From: CAYYHA01 sp964471535 | Lineage (GTDB): Bacteria > Myxococcota > Myxococcia > SLRQ01 | Direction: 5' to 3' | Length of the DNA stretch: 34,621 bases | Assembly (NCBI GenBank): GCA_964471535.1 | Contig: CAYYHA010000022.1 | Location: forward strand, 1 to 34,621 | In this document: positions 23,494 to 31,509 of the stretch, one piece after another | Position numbering within the stretch: position 1 is the stretch's first letter | Layout of the letters: each line of letters opens with the position of its first letter | Program-made: the position numbers and the translations under genes | Notes under the pieces: generated by a model | What the model was told of the DNA's origin: nothing | Seen by the model: only the letters and a program-made list of their open reading frames with translations | Database searches by the model: none

Positions 23494-23967
23494 ATGGGCG
23501 CTGCTCCAAGCGACGAGACGAACGACACCGGCCTCCTTGAGAAGGAAGCGCCGCTGCGCAGAATCCTCCGGCTGGGCGGTGGCCTGCTCCTGGCGGGCGG
23601 GACCTTCCTCGCCTTCCACTGGGTGGCCGAGTCGTCGGATCCGGGACGCAGCCTGGAGCCGGGCGCGTTCATCACGCCGCTCGGGGGCACCCTGGCGCGA
23701 GCCGCCGGGGTGGTGACACCGGGTCTCGTCTACGTCGAGACGCGTCCGGCGGGAGCCAAGGTGTTCGCGGGCGAGACCCTGCTCGGCACGACGCCCCTCC
23801 TCACCCGCTGGAATCCGCCGGGGAAGGAAGTCACCTTGCGCATCGAACGGAAAGGGTATGAGCCCGTCGTGCGCCGCATCGAAGATGCCCACGCTGGGAT
23901 CCACGTGGACGTGTCCCTCATGCCGGCGGCCAAGCCGCTTCGCCCATCGGCAGCAGCGCCCCGCTAG
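23494..23967 (+). CDS. Second single-pass membrane protein with a PEGA domain
   Basis: The 157-residue protein starts 4 bases after the pseudokinase stop. Layout: acidic N-terminus, basic LRRILR, one TM helix (about 27-44, GGGLLLAGGTFLAFHWV), then a PEGA domain at about 78-143. The domain reads LVYVETRPAGAKVFAGETLL, GTTPLL, VTLRIERKGYEPVVRR and a closing strand ending HVDVSLMP. It matches the 176-residue protein at 21131 in order and in the KxGY core. Together the two bracket the pseudokinase. A hairpin 8 bases after its stop may end the transcript, which makes it the last gene of the run that began at 18683. Confidence 0.82.
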   Translation: MGAAPSDETNDTGLLEKEAPLRRILRLGGGLLLAGGTFLAFHWVAESSDPGRSLEPGAFITPLGGTLARAAGVVTPGLVYVETRPAGAKVFAGETLLGTTPLLTRWNPPGKEVTLRIERKGYEPVVRRIEDAHAGIHVDVSLMPAAKPLRPSAAAPR

Positions 23968-23975
23968 GTATGGGG

Positions 23976-23993
23976 CACCGTGCACGCACGGTG
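23976..23993 (+). terminator. Perfect 7-bp hairpin after the PEGA gene run
   Basis: CACCGTG-CACG-CACGGTG is a perfect stem with a 4-base loop, beginning 8 bases after the stop at 23967. It has no T-tract, so it could end transcription only with help, or serve as an operator for the following operon. Confidence 0.35.
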
Positions 23994-24081
23994 TGGTGTG
24001 GCGACGCACCCCAACGCGCCGGCGGCGGGGGTCCATCCGCCTAGGCGCTCCCATATCGCCTGCGGCCTCGTCCCCGGCGCC

Positions 24082-24110
24082 TTGACCCCCTACGTGGCGG
24101 CTGGTAGCGT
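24082..24110 (+). promoter_or_regulatory. Promoter of the four-gene membrane operon
   Basis: TTGACC (24082-24087, 5 of 6) is separated by exactly 17 bases from TAGCGT (24105-24110). TGG just before it supplies the TGN of an extended -10. The predicted start is near 24117, leaving a leader of about 22 bases with a strong ribosome-binding site. Confidence 0.5.
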
Positions 24111-24126
24111 CCCCGCGCTTTTTCCC

Positions 24127-24133
24127 GGGAGGG
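24127..24133 (+). promoter_or_regulatory. Ribosome-binding site fixing the GTG start of the DUF6754-like gene
   Basis: GGGAGGG lies 5 bases before GTG 24139. The frame is open to 23980 but the signal peptide begins at this GTG, so this start is preferred. Confidence 0.7.
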
Positions 24134-24138
24134 AACGA

Positions 24139-25290
24139 GTGTGTAACAGATTGTTTTCCTTCACGTTTTCGGGGCTGATCACAGCCGCGATCCTACTCGG
24201 CCTCCCAGGCCCCGCCCGAGCCGCCTCCGCCCCCATGGAGGTGAAGGTCGACGACGTGCCCAACGACGACGGCCGGCGCCTCGAGGTGCGGTGGCGGCCG
24301 GTGGATCCCCCGCCGGCGGAGTACCGAATCGAGCGCGCGCCCTCCCCGGAAGGTCCCTGGGAATCGGTGGGCAAGGCGGCGCCCGACGCCAGCTCCTACG
24401 TGGACGTCTTCGACGATGCGAACGCGCGCGACTGGTACTACCGTGTCGCCGCCGTCGGTGCGGACGGCACCGCAGCGGTCAGCGATCCGGTGGGCCCGGT
24501 GCAGGCAAGCCAATCGGTGTTCAACAGCGACCGCACCATCGTCCTGCTCTTCATCGTCGTCTTCTCGGTGCTGATCGGGTACTTCCTCGATCAGGCGCGG
24601 CGCGGTGCCGAGCGGATGTACATCCGCCGGATCCCGGGCATCGATGCCATCGAGGAGGCCGTCGGGCGGGCAACGGAGATGGGACGGCCGGTCCTCTATG
24701 TCCCCGGGATCGAGGAGATGTACGACATCCAGACCATCGCCTCGATGCTCATCCTGGGAAAGGTCGCCGAGATGGTGGCCGAGTACAACACGGAAATCAT
24801 CGTCGCGAACCGCGTGCCCTTCGTGATGACGGTGGCCGAGGAGGTGGTCCGGCAGGGCTTCTACAACGCCGGACGCCCGGAGGCGCACAAGCCGGAGAAC
24901 ATCCGTTTCATCTCCGATGAACAGTTCGCCTTCACTGCGGGCACCAACGGCATCATGCTTCGCGAGCGCCCCGCCACGAACCTCTATCTGGGGCGCTTCT
25001 TCGCCGAGTCCCTCATCCTGGCCGAGACGGGCTTTCAAGCGAAGGCCATCCAGGTGGCGGGGACCGCGGAGGTCACGCAGCTCCCCTTCTTCATTGCGGC
25101 CTGTGACTACACCCTCATCGGTGAGGAACTCTTCGCAGCCAGCGCCTATCTCTCCCGCGAGCCGCGCATCCTCTCCACGCTCAAGGCCGCAGACTGGTTC
25201 AAGGTACTCCTGGTGGTGCTCATCGTCGCGGGTGCCCTGTCCGAAACCTTCGGGTGGGGCGACTTCAAGGCCGCGTTCGAGGTGAAGTGA
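24139..25290 (+). CDS. DUF6754-like membrane protein with an N-terminal Fn3-like domain
   Basis: The 383-residue protein has a signal peptide (residues 1-29, FSGLITAAILLGLPGPARAA). A fibronectin-III-like domain outside the membrane follows (about 33-122: LEVRWRPVDPPPAEYRIERA, then YYRVAAVGADG). A TM helix lies at about 133-150 (TIVLLFIVVFSVLIGYFL). The cytoplasmic alpha/beta domain (about 155-350) contains VLYVPGIEEMYDIQTIASML, EIIVANRVPFVMTVAEEVV and AEVTQLPFFIAACDYTLIGE. A second hydrophobic helix is at about 353-368. I believe the conserved part is DUF6754 (PF20539), of unknown function; this comes from memory and was not searched. It starts a four-gene run with 1-base gaps or overlaps, so its product probably works in a complex with the three following proteins. 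No catalytic motif is recognisable. Confidence 0.8.
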   Translation: MCNRLFSFTFSGLITAAILLGLPGPARAASAPMEVKVDDVPNDDGRRLEVRWRPVDPPPAEYRIERAPSPEGPWESVGKAAPDASSYVDVFDDANARDWYYRVAAVGADGTAAVSDPVGPVQASQSVFNSDRTIVLLFIVVFSVLIGYFLDQARRGAERMYIRRIPGIDAIEEAVGRATEMGRPVLYVPGIEEMYDIQTIASMLILGKVAEMVAEYNTEIIVANRVPFVMTVAEEVVRQGFYNAGRPEAHKPENIRFISDEQFAFTAGTNGIMLRERPATNLYLGRFFAESLILAETGFQAKAIQVAGTAEVTQLPFFIAACDYTLIGEELFAASAYLSREPRILSTLKAADWFKVLLVVLIVAGALSETFGWGDFKAAFEVK

Positions 25291-25291
25291 C

Positions 25292-25963
25292 GTGCTGAAG
25301 AAAACGGTGCCGCTCGTCATCACCTTCGTCTTCGGCACCTTCATGGTGCTCGAGTACTTCACTCCGTTGCGTTTCGTCGCAGAGGCGAAGAAGCACTTCT
25401 ACAACGCGGGTATCGCCATCATGGGCGTGACCTACGTCCTGGGCCTCATCAACATCGTGGCGGTCAATCTCCCCGTGATCCGACGGCGGCGCCCCGACTG
25501 GCCCTACAAGATCGTCATGATCCTGGGTTTGCTCACCATGTTGGTGCTGGGCTTCACCTGGGGGAAGGAACCGGGGACACCGTTCAACTGGATGTTTACG
25601 AATTTCTACGTGCCATTGCAGGCGACGATGTTCGCCCTGCTCGCCTTCTACATCGCCTCGGCGGCGTTCCGAGCGTTTCGGGCGCGCACGCCTGAAGCAG
25701 CGCTGCTCCTGGGCGCCGCTGTCTTCGTGATGCTGGGACGTGTTCCCATCGGTCAATTCCTGTGGGGCCTCTTGCCCTGGCACCTGATTCAGAGCCCCCA
25801 CGTGCCTCCCATCGGAGACGACGCGTTCTTTTGGGGCTGGATCATGGACATTCCCAACCTGGCCGGGAAGCGGGCGATCATGATCGGTGCGGCTCTCGGA
25901 GCCATCTCGACCGGGCTGCGCGTGATCCTCGGTCTCGAACGCAGCTACCTGGGGGGTGAGTGA
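25292..25963 (+). CDS. Polytopic membrane protein of unknown function, second gene of the DUF6754 operon
   Basis: The 223-residue protein starts at GTG 25292, 1 base after the previous stop. It has about six hydrophobic segments: VPLVITFVFGTFMVLEYF, IAIMGVTYVLGLINIVAV, IVMILGLLTMLVLGFTWG, FYVPLQATMFALLAFYIASA, ALLLGAAVFVMLG and IMIGAALGAISTGLRVILG. Short basic loops (RRRRPDW, RAFRART) suggest cytoplasmic faces between TM2-3 and TM4-5. An aromatic stretch (WIMDIPNLAGK) precedes the last TM. I do not recognise a family or transport motif. Its stop overlaps the next start (TGATG), which indicates translational coupling and fixed stoichiometry. Confidence 0.8.
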   Translation: MLKKTVPLVITFVFGTFMVLEYFTPLRFVAEAKKHFYNAGIAIMGVTYVLGLINIVAVNLPVIRRRRPDWPYKIVMILGLLTMLVLGFTWGKEPGTPFNWMFTNFYVPLQATMFALLAFYIASAAFRAFRARTPEAALLLGAAVFVMLGRVPIGQFLWGLLPWHLIQSPHVPPIGDDAFFWGWIMDIPNLAGKRAIMIGAALGAISTGLRVILGLERSYLGGE

Positions 25964-26805
25964 TGCGCGAGCTGCTCGAGAAGATCGGCACCCTGGACCG
26001 CCGCATCATCTTCGTGCTGATGGCGCTGGCCATCGTCATCCCCACCGCGGTGCCCCTGGGTCTGCCCTTCTCTGTCAGCCAGCCGGTCCAAGACATCTAC
26101 GACGCAGTAGAGGCCCTCCCGCCTGGTAGCAAGGTTCTGGTGGCGGTCGACTTCGACCCGGGGAGCAAGCCCGAGCTCTACCCCTTCCTCATCGCCATCT
26201 ACCGCCATCTCTTCTCGAAGGAGGGCGTGGTCGTCATCACGAGCTCGCTGTGGCCCGCAGCCCCGCCCCTAGCGAACGCGGCACTCCAGATGGTGGCGGT
26301 CGAGGAGTATGGGAAAAAGTACGGTACCGACTTCGTCAACCTTGGATTCAAAGAAGGGAAGCACATCGTGATCTTGGGGATGGGTGAGTCCATCCCAGGC
26401 GTCTTTCCCCAGGACTACCGCGGTACGCCACTGGCGGAACTCCCGGCGATGAAGGGCATACAGACGCTGAAGGACTTCGACCTCATCATCAACATCAGTG
26501 CGGGTACGCCAGGCACGAAGGAGTGGGTGCAGCTCGCGCAAAGCCGGTACAGCCTGAAGCTGGCGGCCGCCTGCACCTCGGTCAGTGCTCCCGACTACAT
26601 CCCCTACTACCAGAGCGGGCAGCTCGTTGGACTCTCCGGCGGCATGGCGGGCAGCGCCGAATACGAAAAGCTCATCCGCCACGCAGGCCTAGGTACCTCG
26701 GGGATGGACGTCCTCTCCATCGGCCACCTCCTCATCGTGGTGGCCATCATCCTGGGCAACATCAGCTACTTCATGACGCGTCGCAAGCGAAAGGGAGGCC
26801 GCTGA
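25963..26805 (+). CDS. Membrane protein with an alpha/beta domain between two TM helices, third gene of the DUF6754 operon
   Basis: The 280-residue protein has one TM helix near each end (about 15-36, IIFVLMALAIVIPTAVPLGL; about 252-273, GHLLIVVAIILGNISYFM) and a basic C-terminus (RRKRKGGR). The soluble part (about 45-250) has alternating strands and helices of Rossmann-like character: KVLVAVDFDPGSKPELYPF, GVVVITSSLWPAAPPLANAA, KHIVILGMGESI, DFDLIINISAGTPGTKEW, LVGLSGGMAGSAEYEKLI. The Gly-rich patches could bind a nucleotide or phosphate, but no known motif fits. ATG 25963 overlaps the previous stop. The layout parallels the first gene of the operon (TM, soluble domain, TM). Function is unknown. 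Confidence 0.8.
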   Translation: MRELLEKIGTLDRRIIFVLMALAIVIPTAVPLGLPFSVSQPVQDIYDAVEALPPGSKVLVAVDFDPGSKPELYPFLIAIYRHLFSKEGVVVITSSLWPAAPPLANAALQMVAVEEYGKKYGTDFVNLGFKEGKHIVILGMGESIPGVFPQDYRGTPLAELPAMKGIQTLKDFDLIINISAGTPGTKEWVQLAQSRYSLKLAAACTSVSAPDYIPYYQSGQLVGLSGGMAGSAEYEKLIRHAGLGTSGMDVLSIGHLLIVVAIILGNISYFMTRRKRKGGR

Positions 26806-27602
26806 TGGAGATCGCGACCTCCACCCTGGTCGGCTACTGGATTGCCGCCTTTCTCACCCTCTGCATCTTCTCCTTCCTCTACAAGGACAACCCCTTCTAC
26901 AAGTTCGCAGAGCACCTCTTCGTGGGCGTGAGCACCGGCTACGGCGTCGTGCTGCAGTTCTACGACGTGCTCCTGCCAAACCTCTTCGAGCCCTTGGTCA
27001 AACCAGGTGAGCTGGGAGGATTCTGGCTCGTCTATGCGGCCGCCGTCGTGCTCTCGCTGATGATGTTCGCCAAGTTCAGCAAGAACTTTGGCTGGCTGGC
27101 ACGTTGGCCGTTGGCCTTCGTGGTGGGCACCTTCGCGGGCGTGAACATCATCGGTTTCGCCTCCGGCGACCTGGTGCTGCAGGTTCAGGCGAATATGCTC
27201 CCGCTGGTCGCGAAGGGCGCGCCCTGGTGGACCTCTGCCAATAACATCCTTTCGGTAGTCGGGCTGTGCTGCGCGCTGCTCTATTTTTTCTTCTCTCGAC
27301 CCCACACGGGCGCGCTCGGGGTGGCGAGCCGGATCGGCATCTACTTCATGATGGTCAGCTTCGGGGCTAGCTTCGGCTACACGGTGATGGGGCGCCTCGC
27401 GCTGGCCATCGGACGCGCACAGGATCTCATCTACGAAACGCCCGACACCCCCACGGCGCCGTGGCCCGGCATCGTCTCCCTCCTCGTCATCGGCATCGGC
27501 CTGGTGATTCTGGAACGTATGGGCAAGCTGAAGACGCCAGAGGAGATCGCTCTCGAGGAGGAAGCGCGGGAGGATCAGGACGCGCAGAACTCGGCCGGCT
27601 GA
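26805..27602 (+). CDS. Polytopic membrane protein with an acidic tail, fourth gene of the DUF6754 operon
   Basis: The 265-residue protein starts at ATG 26805, overlapping the previous stop by one base, with AAGGGAGG just upstream. Hydrophobic segments lie at about 8-27 (VGYWIAAFLTLCIFSFLY), 36-57, 69-87 (FWLVYAAAVVLSLMMFAKF), 100-118, 143-160 (ILSVVGLCCALLYFFF), 171-190 and 223-240 (IVSLLVIGIGLVILERM). The C-terminus is strongly acidic (EEIALEEEAREDQDA). I do not recognise it. It closes the operon 19 bases from the convergent kinase gene. Two polytopic and two bitopic proteins encoded together suggest a multi-subunit membrane complex; what it moves or senses cannot be told. Confidence 0.8.
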   Translation: MEIATSTLVGYWIAAFLTLCIFSFLYKDNPFYKFAEHLFVGVSTGYGVVLQFYDVLLPNLFEPLVKPGELGGFWLVYAAAVVLSLMMFAKFSKNFGWLARWPLAFVVGTFAGVNIIGFASGDLVLQVQANMLPLVAKGAPWWTSANNILSVVGLCCALLYFFFSRPHTGALGVASRIGIYFMMVSFGASFGYTVMGRLALAIGRAQDLIYETPDTPTAPWPGIVSLLVIGIGLVILERMGKLKTPEEIALEEEAREDQDAQNSAG

Positions 27603-27621
27603 GGCGAGGCGCCTTTGGCGG

Positions 27622-29691
27622 TCACGGCTCGAGGGGCTCGGCTCCTGGCTCTGCGCCCGCCTTCACCGGCTGTGGCAGTGGGCGGGTGCGCCCGCGGATC
27701 TCCATGTCGTCGAAACGGCACCGCAGATACTGGCACCCCACCCCTGCCTTCCCCCAGTTCTCCTCGGTGAGTGGGCCCACCTGTGCAGACCCGATCACGG
27801 TGCCGTTCACTGCTCCGTGGATCCAGCCATCTTCGATCCACATCGCAAGGCGCAGCGGCTCGCCCTCGACCGGTTCGACCGGCCCCTCCGACTGCAGTCG
27901 GCCGAAGTGCTGTCCATCGCCCAGGTTCCACGCGAGCGCATAGCCACCGTCCTCACCGTAACGCGCCGTCAAGGCGAAGAAATGGCGCTTGTTACGGTAG
28001 AGGTAGAGCTTGACCTCCGGCCGCGCGTCCCCCATCGCCGCCAAGAGTTCGTCGGCCAGCTCCATCGCGCCGCCTGGAGGTGTGCGGTCCCCGACAACGG
28101 TAGCCTCGATCCGATAGCCCTCCGCAAAGAAGCGCTCCCTGCCGAGAAAGGCGCGGGGCATCCGTCGGGCCCGTACGACGCCATGCCCCTCGCCGAAGAC
28201 GTCTTGCACCAACGCGCCATCGCGGTGGAGCCAGTAGCCGCGATAGGTGTACCAGGGCACCTGCCCCGCAAGATCGCTCTCGAAATCGAAGCGACGAATG
28301 CTGCCGCCGCCCACGATGTCCTCGTGGTGCGCGATGGGCAGGAGCAACTTCCCGCTGCCAACGCGCTGCGTACCGGGCGCGGGAGCACTCGGCGGAGCCG
28401 GCGCATCGTCATGGAGGAGACCGGGAACGAAGTAGGCGATCGCCACCACGGTGACAAGCACGACGAGCGCTACCTGAAACACCCACTTCAGACCACCGCG
28501 CGCACGCTCGACGACGCTCCCCAAACCATCTGCTGCCGAGGGCGCCATCGACGCGGCCGAGGCGGCTTTGGCTTGCGGGCGTTCGGGAACTGTCTCACCG
28601 CCGGGCGCGGCAGCGGGCGGCAGCCCGCTGGGCAGCTTAGATCCAGCAAGCACTGCCTCGAGGGCCGCTCCAACCGCACTGGCTCGTTGGAAGCGGTCCG
28701 CCGGGTCGGCCTCGAGTGCCTTGCACACGATCTCATCGAGGCGCGCATCGAGGCCCGCGCGGCGCTCGCTCGGAAGGCGAAAGCGCCCCTCAGGCACCTC
28801 ACCGGTGAGAGTCTCGTAGAGGAGCACGCCGAGACTGTAGAGGTCGGCACGTGCATCCACATCGCGCGCGCTCCGCCGCTGCTCCGGCGCCATGTAATGG
28901 AAGGTTCCCATTGCGACGTCGGTACGAGTGAGGTGGAGACGCTCGTCGCCCCCGACCATCCCGGCGAGGCCGAAGTCCGCCACCTTCACGGTGCCGTTAC
29001 CGTCCACAAGAATGTTCTCGGGCTTCAGGTCCCGATGGATGATGCCCTTCGTGTGTGCGTAGTCGATGGCACGGCAGACCTGCACGATGACCTCGATCGC
29101 CTCGCGCGGCGGCAACCCGCCCCGGTCGATGATCTCTCGCAGGCTCGGGCCATCGACGTACTCCATCGCAAAATAGAGTGTGGAATCGGTGCGCCCACGG
29201 TCGATGATCCCTACGATGTTGGGGTGAGAAAGCGCGGCGAGCGCCGCCGCCTCTTTCTCGAAGCGACGCACGAACTCCGTGTCGCTGGAGAGGTGTGGCG
29301 CGAGCACCTTTACCGCAACCAGCCGCCCGAGGGAGACCTGCCTCGCCAGGTACACCTCGCCCATGCCACCCTTTCCGAGGGTCCGAAGGATCTCGAAGCC
29401 AGGTAGCTTCAGCGCCTTCGAAATCATCGTATCTGCCGTGGCCAAGGCCTCGGGGATGGGGCTAGCCGCGGACCCAGAGGTAGGCGCTTCCACGGTCGCC
29501 CTGTCCACTGCCGCATTGCCGTCCGCAGGTGCAGAGGCATGCTTCGGAGACTCGCCACCAGGGCTCCGGCGCACCTCGAAGCGGATGCCACAGCGCGAGC
29601 AGCGCACCCGCTGTCCGCTCACGAAGATCGAGACGTCGTGTTCGGCCTGGCAGTTCGGGCACTGCTGCCACTCTCCCGGCTTCTTGCTCAC
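27622..29691 (-). CDS. Ser/Thr protein kinase with N-terminal zinc ribbon and C-terminal jelly-roll-like domain
   Basis: The 689-residue protein starts at GTG 29691, overlapping the stop of the cyclase gene by 4 bases (GTGA). Residues 11-34 form a zinc ribbon (CPNC...CSRC). The kinase domain (about 99-350) is complete: LGKGGMGEVYLA, Lys128 in VAVKVL, HRDLKPEN (Asp221), DFG (Asp239) and MAPEQ (267-271). After a Pro/Ala linker comes one TM helix (about 403-424, VFQVALVVLVTVVAIAYFV). A beta-rich extracytoplasmic domain (about 465-668) follows, reading RRFDFESDLAG...RGYWLHRDGALVQDV...ALAWNLGDGQHFG...VNGTVIG, which resembles the LamG/DUF1080 fold often involved in carbohydrate binding. The kinase may respond to an envelope or sugar ligand. 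Coupling to the cyclase gene suggests joint cAMP and phosphorylation signalling. The ligand and targets are unknown. Confidence 0.9.
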   Translation of the reverse strand: MSKKPGEWQQCPNCQAEHDVSIFVSGQRVRCSRCGIRFEVRRSPGGESPKHASAPADGNAAVDRATVEAPTSGSAASPIPEALATADTMISKALKLPGFEILRTLGKGGMGEVYLARQVSLGRLVAVKVLAPHLSSDTEFVRRFEKEAAALAALSHPNIVGIIDRGRTDSTLYFAMEYVDGPSLREIIDRGGLPPREAIEVIVQVCRAIDYAHTKGIIHRDLKPENILVDGNGTVKVADFGLAGMVGGDERLHLTRTDVAMGTFHYMAPEQRRSARDVDARADLYSLGVLLYETLTGEVPEGRFRLPSERRAGLDARLDEIVCKALEADPADRFQRASAVGAALEAVLAGSKLPSGLPPAAAPGGETVPERPQAKAASAASMAPSAADGLGSVVERARGGLKWVFQVALVVLVTVVAIAYFVPGLLHDDAPAPPSAPAPGTQRVGSGKLLLPIAHHEDIVGGGSIRRFDFESDLAGQVPWYTYRGYWLHRDGALVQDVFGEGHGVVRARRMPRAFLGRERFFAEGYRIEATVVGDRTPPGGAMELADELLAAMGDARPEVKLYLYRNKRHFFALTARYGEDGGYALAWNLGDGQHFGRLQSEGPVEPVEGEPLRLAMWIEDGWIHGAVNGTVIGSAQVGPLTEENWGKAGVGCQYLRCRFDDMEIRGRTRPLPQPVKAGAEPGAEPLEP

Positions 29692-31421
29692 GCGGCATCC
29701 CCCCTCACCCGATAGATGGTGACGGGCCTGCTCTTGCCCTTGACCGCTTGAGGCGGCAGAGCCTGCAGATCGTAGGCGCCGCCTAGTGCCGCCGCGGTTC
29801 CCTCGGAGACATAGATCTCGCCCCCCTCCGCAAGGCTGCACAGCCGGCTGGCTAGGTTCACGACATCCCCTATCACCGTGTACTCGAGACGTCGGCTGCT
29901 ACCCATGTTGCCGACCACGCAATCGCCCGTGCTCACACCGATGCCCACCGCGATGGGGTCGGCGCCTTGCCGGGCTCGTCGTTCGTTGAAGGCGGCCACA
30001 CGGCGTTGCATCTCTAGAGCTGCCTCCACAGCGTGCACAGCGTCGCGGTCGCCCGCCACCGGAACGCCCCACAGCGCCATCACTGCGTCCCCGATGAACT
30101 TGTCGAGGACGCCTTGGTGGTCGAAGACGACCTCCACCATCTCCTCGAAGTACTCGTTGAGCATCCGCACCACCTCCTCGGCCGGAACCCGCTCGCTGAT
30201 GCGCGTGAAGTCACGGATGTCGGAGAAGAGGATGGTTGCTCTGACGAGGCTGCCGCCCTTCTTCAGGTCCAGCTCACCCCGGCTGGCGGCCTGCACGAGG
30301 TTCGGGGAGAGGAAGCGCTCGAGCTGTGCCCGCGTGGCCTCCTCCTGCTTGATCTGGGCGATGAGCTCGGTGTTCAGCAGAGACACCGCAGCCTGCTGAG
30401 CGATGTTGTTGAGGATGTCGAGGTCCTTGGGCGTAAATGCGCTCGTGCGGCTTCGGTTGTCGAGATAGATGATGGCGCGGATCGTCTCTCGCGCGATCAC
30501 GGGAACAGCGAGGACCGAACGAATGCCCCGGGCGACCATCGACTCCGCGGCGGCGAAGCGATGGTCGGTGATTGCATCGCTGGACAACACGCCTTCCCGG
30601 GTTTGCTCCACCTGCTCGAGTAGGGTCTCTGAGACGCGGATCTCGTCGGCACTCTCGAGGCTCCGCACCACCTGCACCTCGAAGGTCCCGTCCCGCTGCG
30701 GCGTCAGTACGACTCCATTGTCGCAGGCGAGGAACTCGAAACAGAGGTCCAAGATGCGTTGGTACAGAGCTTCCTCAGAGGTGACGAGGCCACCTTCCTG
30801 ATGGAAGCGCCAGGCGATCCGCAGGCGCTCGTAATCTTTGCGCAGGACCTCGACGTCCTCGATCTGCCAGGCAGGCGGAAAGGTCTCCCCTTCATCGGCC
30901 GTCAGCGCAGGCGCGCTCGCCAAGACTTGCGTGAGCGAGGGCGCTTGCACGATGGCGATGCTTCGCGTCTCGCCATGGGGCCCTGCCTCGGGCCGATAGA
31001 GGCGGAACACGATGCGGCTGCTCCCGATTCGGATCTCATCGCCGGAGGCAAGCCGAAGGGTATCCACCCGGCGGCCGTTCACGAAGGTTCCATTGCTCGA
31101 CCCGAGGTCCCTTAGGACCCACCCTTCGCTCGTCTCTTCGACCACGGCATGGCGTTTCGAGACCTCGCGGTCGGCAACCACGATCACGTTCTCGTAGTGC
31201 CGGCCGATGGTCACAAGGCCAGACGCCTCGAACTCTGCGGAGAGCCCGTCGGGGGAATAGAGCACCAAGGTCGCCCCTGGCGGCCGGATGGAGGCTGTGG
31301 ACGCCGCGGCCTGCGCTCCCTTCTCGGCGATCGGCTGCAGGGTGGCCCCGCAGGCCGGGCAGGTGCTCGGCACTTGGGGGCCGAGGATCGGCGTGTGGCA
31401 GGATGGGCAGGCGGCGTGCAT
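29688..31421 (-). CDS. Class III adenylate cyclase with zinc ribbon, FHA and GAF domains
   Basis: From ATG 31421 the protein has 577 residues; a TTG at 31448 adds 9 residues and has a better upstream GGAAGAG, so the start is open. Residues 5-24 form a zinc ribbon (CPSC...CPAC). An FHA domain follows (about 50-142: TIGRHYENVI, REVSKRHAVV, GSSNGTFVNGRRV), which binds phosphothreonine. A GAF domain covers about 205-355. The cyclase domain (about 393-570) keeps its metal Asp residues (Asp401 in FSDIRDF, Asp445 in FIGD), Lys441 and Thr515 (the adenine-selecting pair), Asn522 and Arg526, so it should make cAMP from ATP. The FHA domain could read phosphorylation by the kinase encoded next, whose GTG start overlaps this stop. 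It is divergent from the TruD-like gene. No TM helix is visible. Confidence 0.9.
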   Translation of the reverse strand: MHAACPSCHTPILGPQVPSTCPACGATLQPIAEKGAQAAASTASIRPPGATLVLYSPDGLSAEFEASGLVTIGRHYENVIVVADREVSKRHAVVEETSEGWVLRDLGSSNGTFVNGRRVDTLRLASGDEIRIGSSRIVFRLYRPEAGPHGETRSIAIVQAPSLTQVLASAPALTADEGETFPPAWQIEDVEVLRKDYERLRIAWRFHQEGGLVTSEEALYQRILDLCFEFLACDNGVVLTPQRDGTFEVQVVRSLESADEIRVSETLLEQVEQTREGVLSSDAITDHRFAAAESMVARGIRSVLAVPVIARETIRAIIYLDNRSRTSAFTPKDLDILNNIAQQAAVSLLNTELIAQIKQEEATRAQLERFLSPNLVQAASRGELDLKKGGSLVRATILFSDIRDFTRISERVPAEEVVRMLNEYFEEMVEVVFDHQGVLDKFIGDAVMALWGVPVAGDRDAVHAVEAALEMQRRVAAFNERRARQGADPIAVGIGVSTGDCVVGNMGSSRRLEYTVIGDVVNLASRLCSLAEGGEIYVSEGTAAALGGAYDLQALPPQAVKGKSRPVTIYRVRGDAA

Positions 31422-31466
31422 CCCTGGGATCGACGGGCGGAGCAGCAAATGATGCTCTTCCGCACG

Positions 31467-31495
31467 AGCATACGGTGAGGCGGCCTGGGGCTCCA
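31467..31495 (-). promoter_or_regulatory. Promoter candidate for the cyclase-kinase pair
   Basis: On the minus strand TGGAGC (31490-31495, 3 of 6) lies 17 bases from TATGCT (31467-31472, 4 of 6). The start near 31460 would leave 12 bases before TTG 31448 or 39 before ATG 31421. The match is partial. Confidence 0.3.
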
Positions 31496-31509
31496 GTGTG
31501 CAGGGGTGT

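Noticed and set aside
24193..25362. 389-codon antisense frame over the DUF6754-like gene
   Set aside because: The plus strand has a promoter, ribosome-binding site and signal peptide; the antisense product is His/Arg-rich noise.
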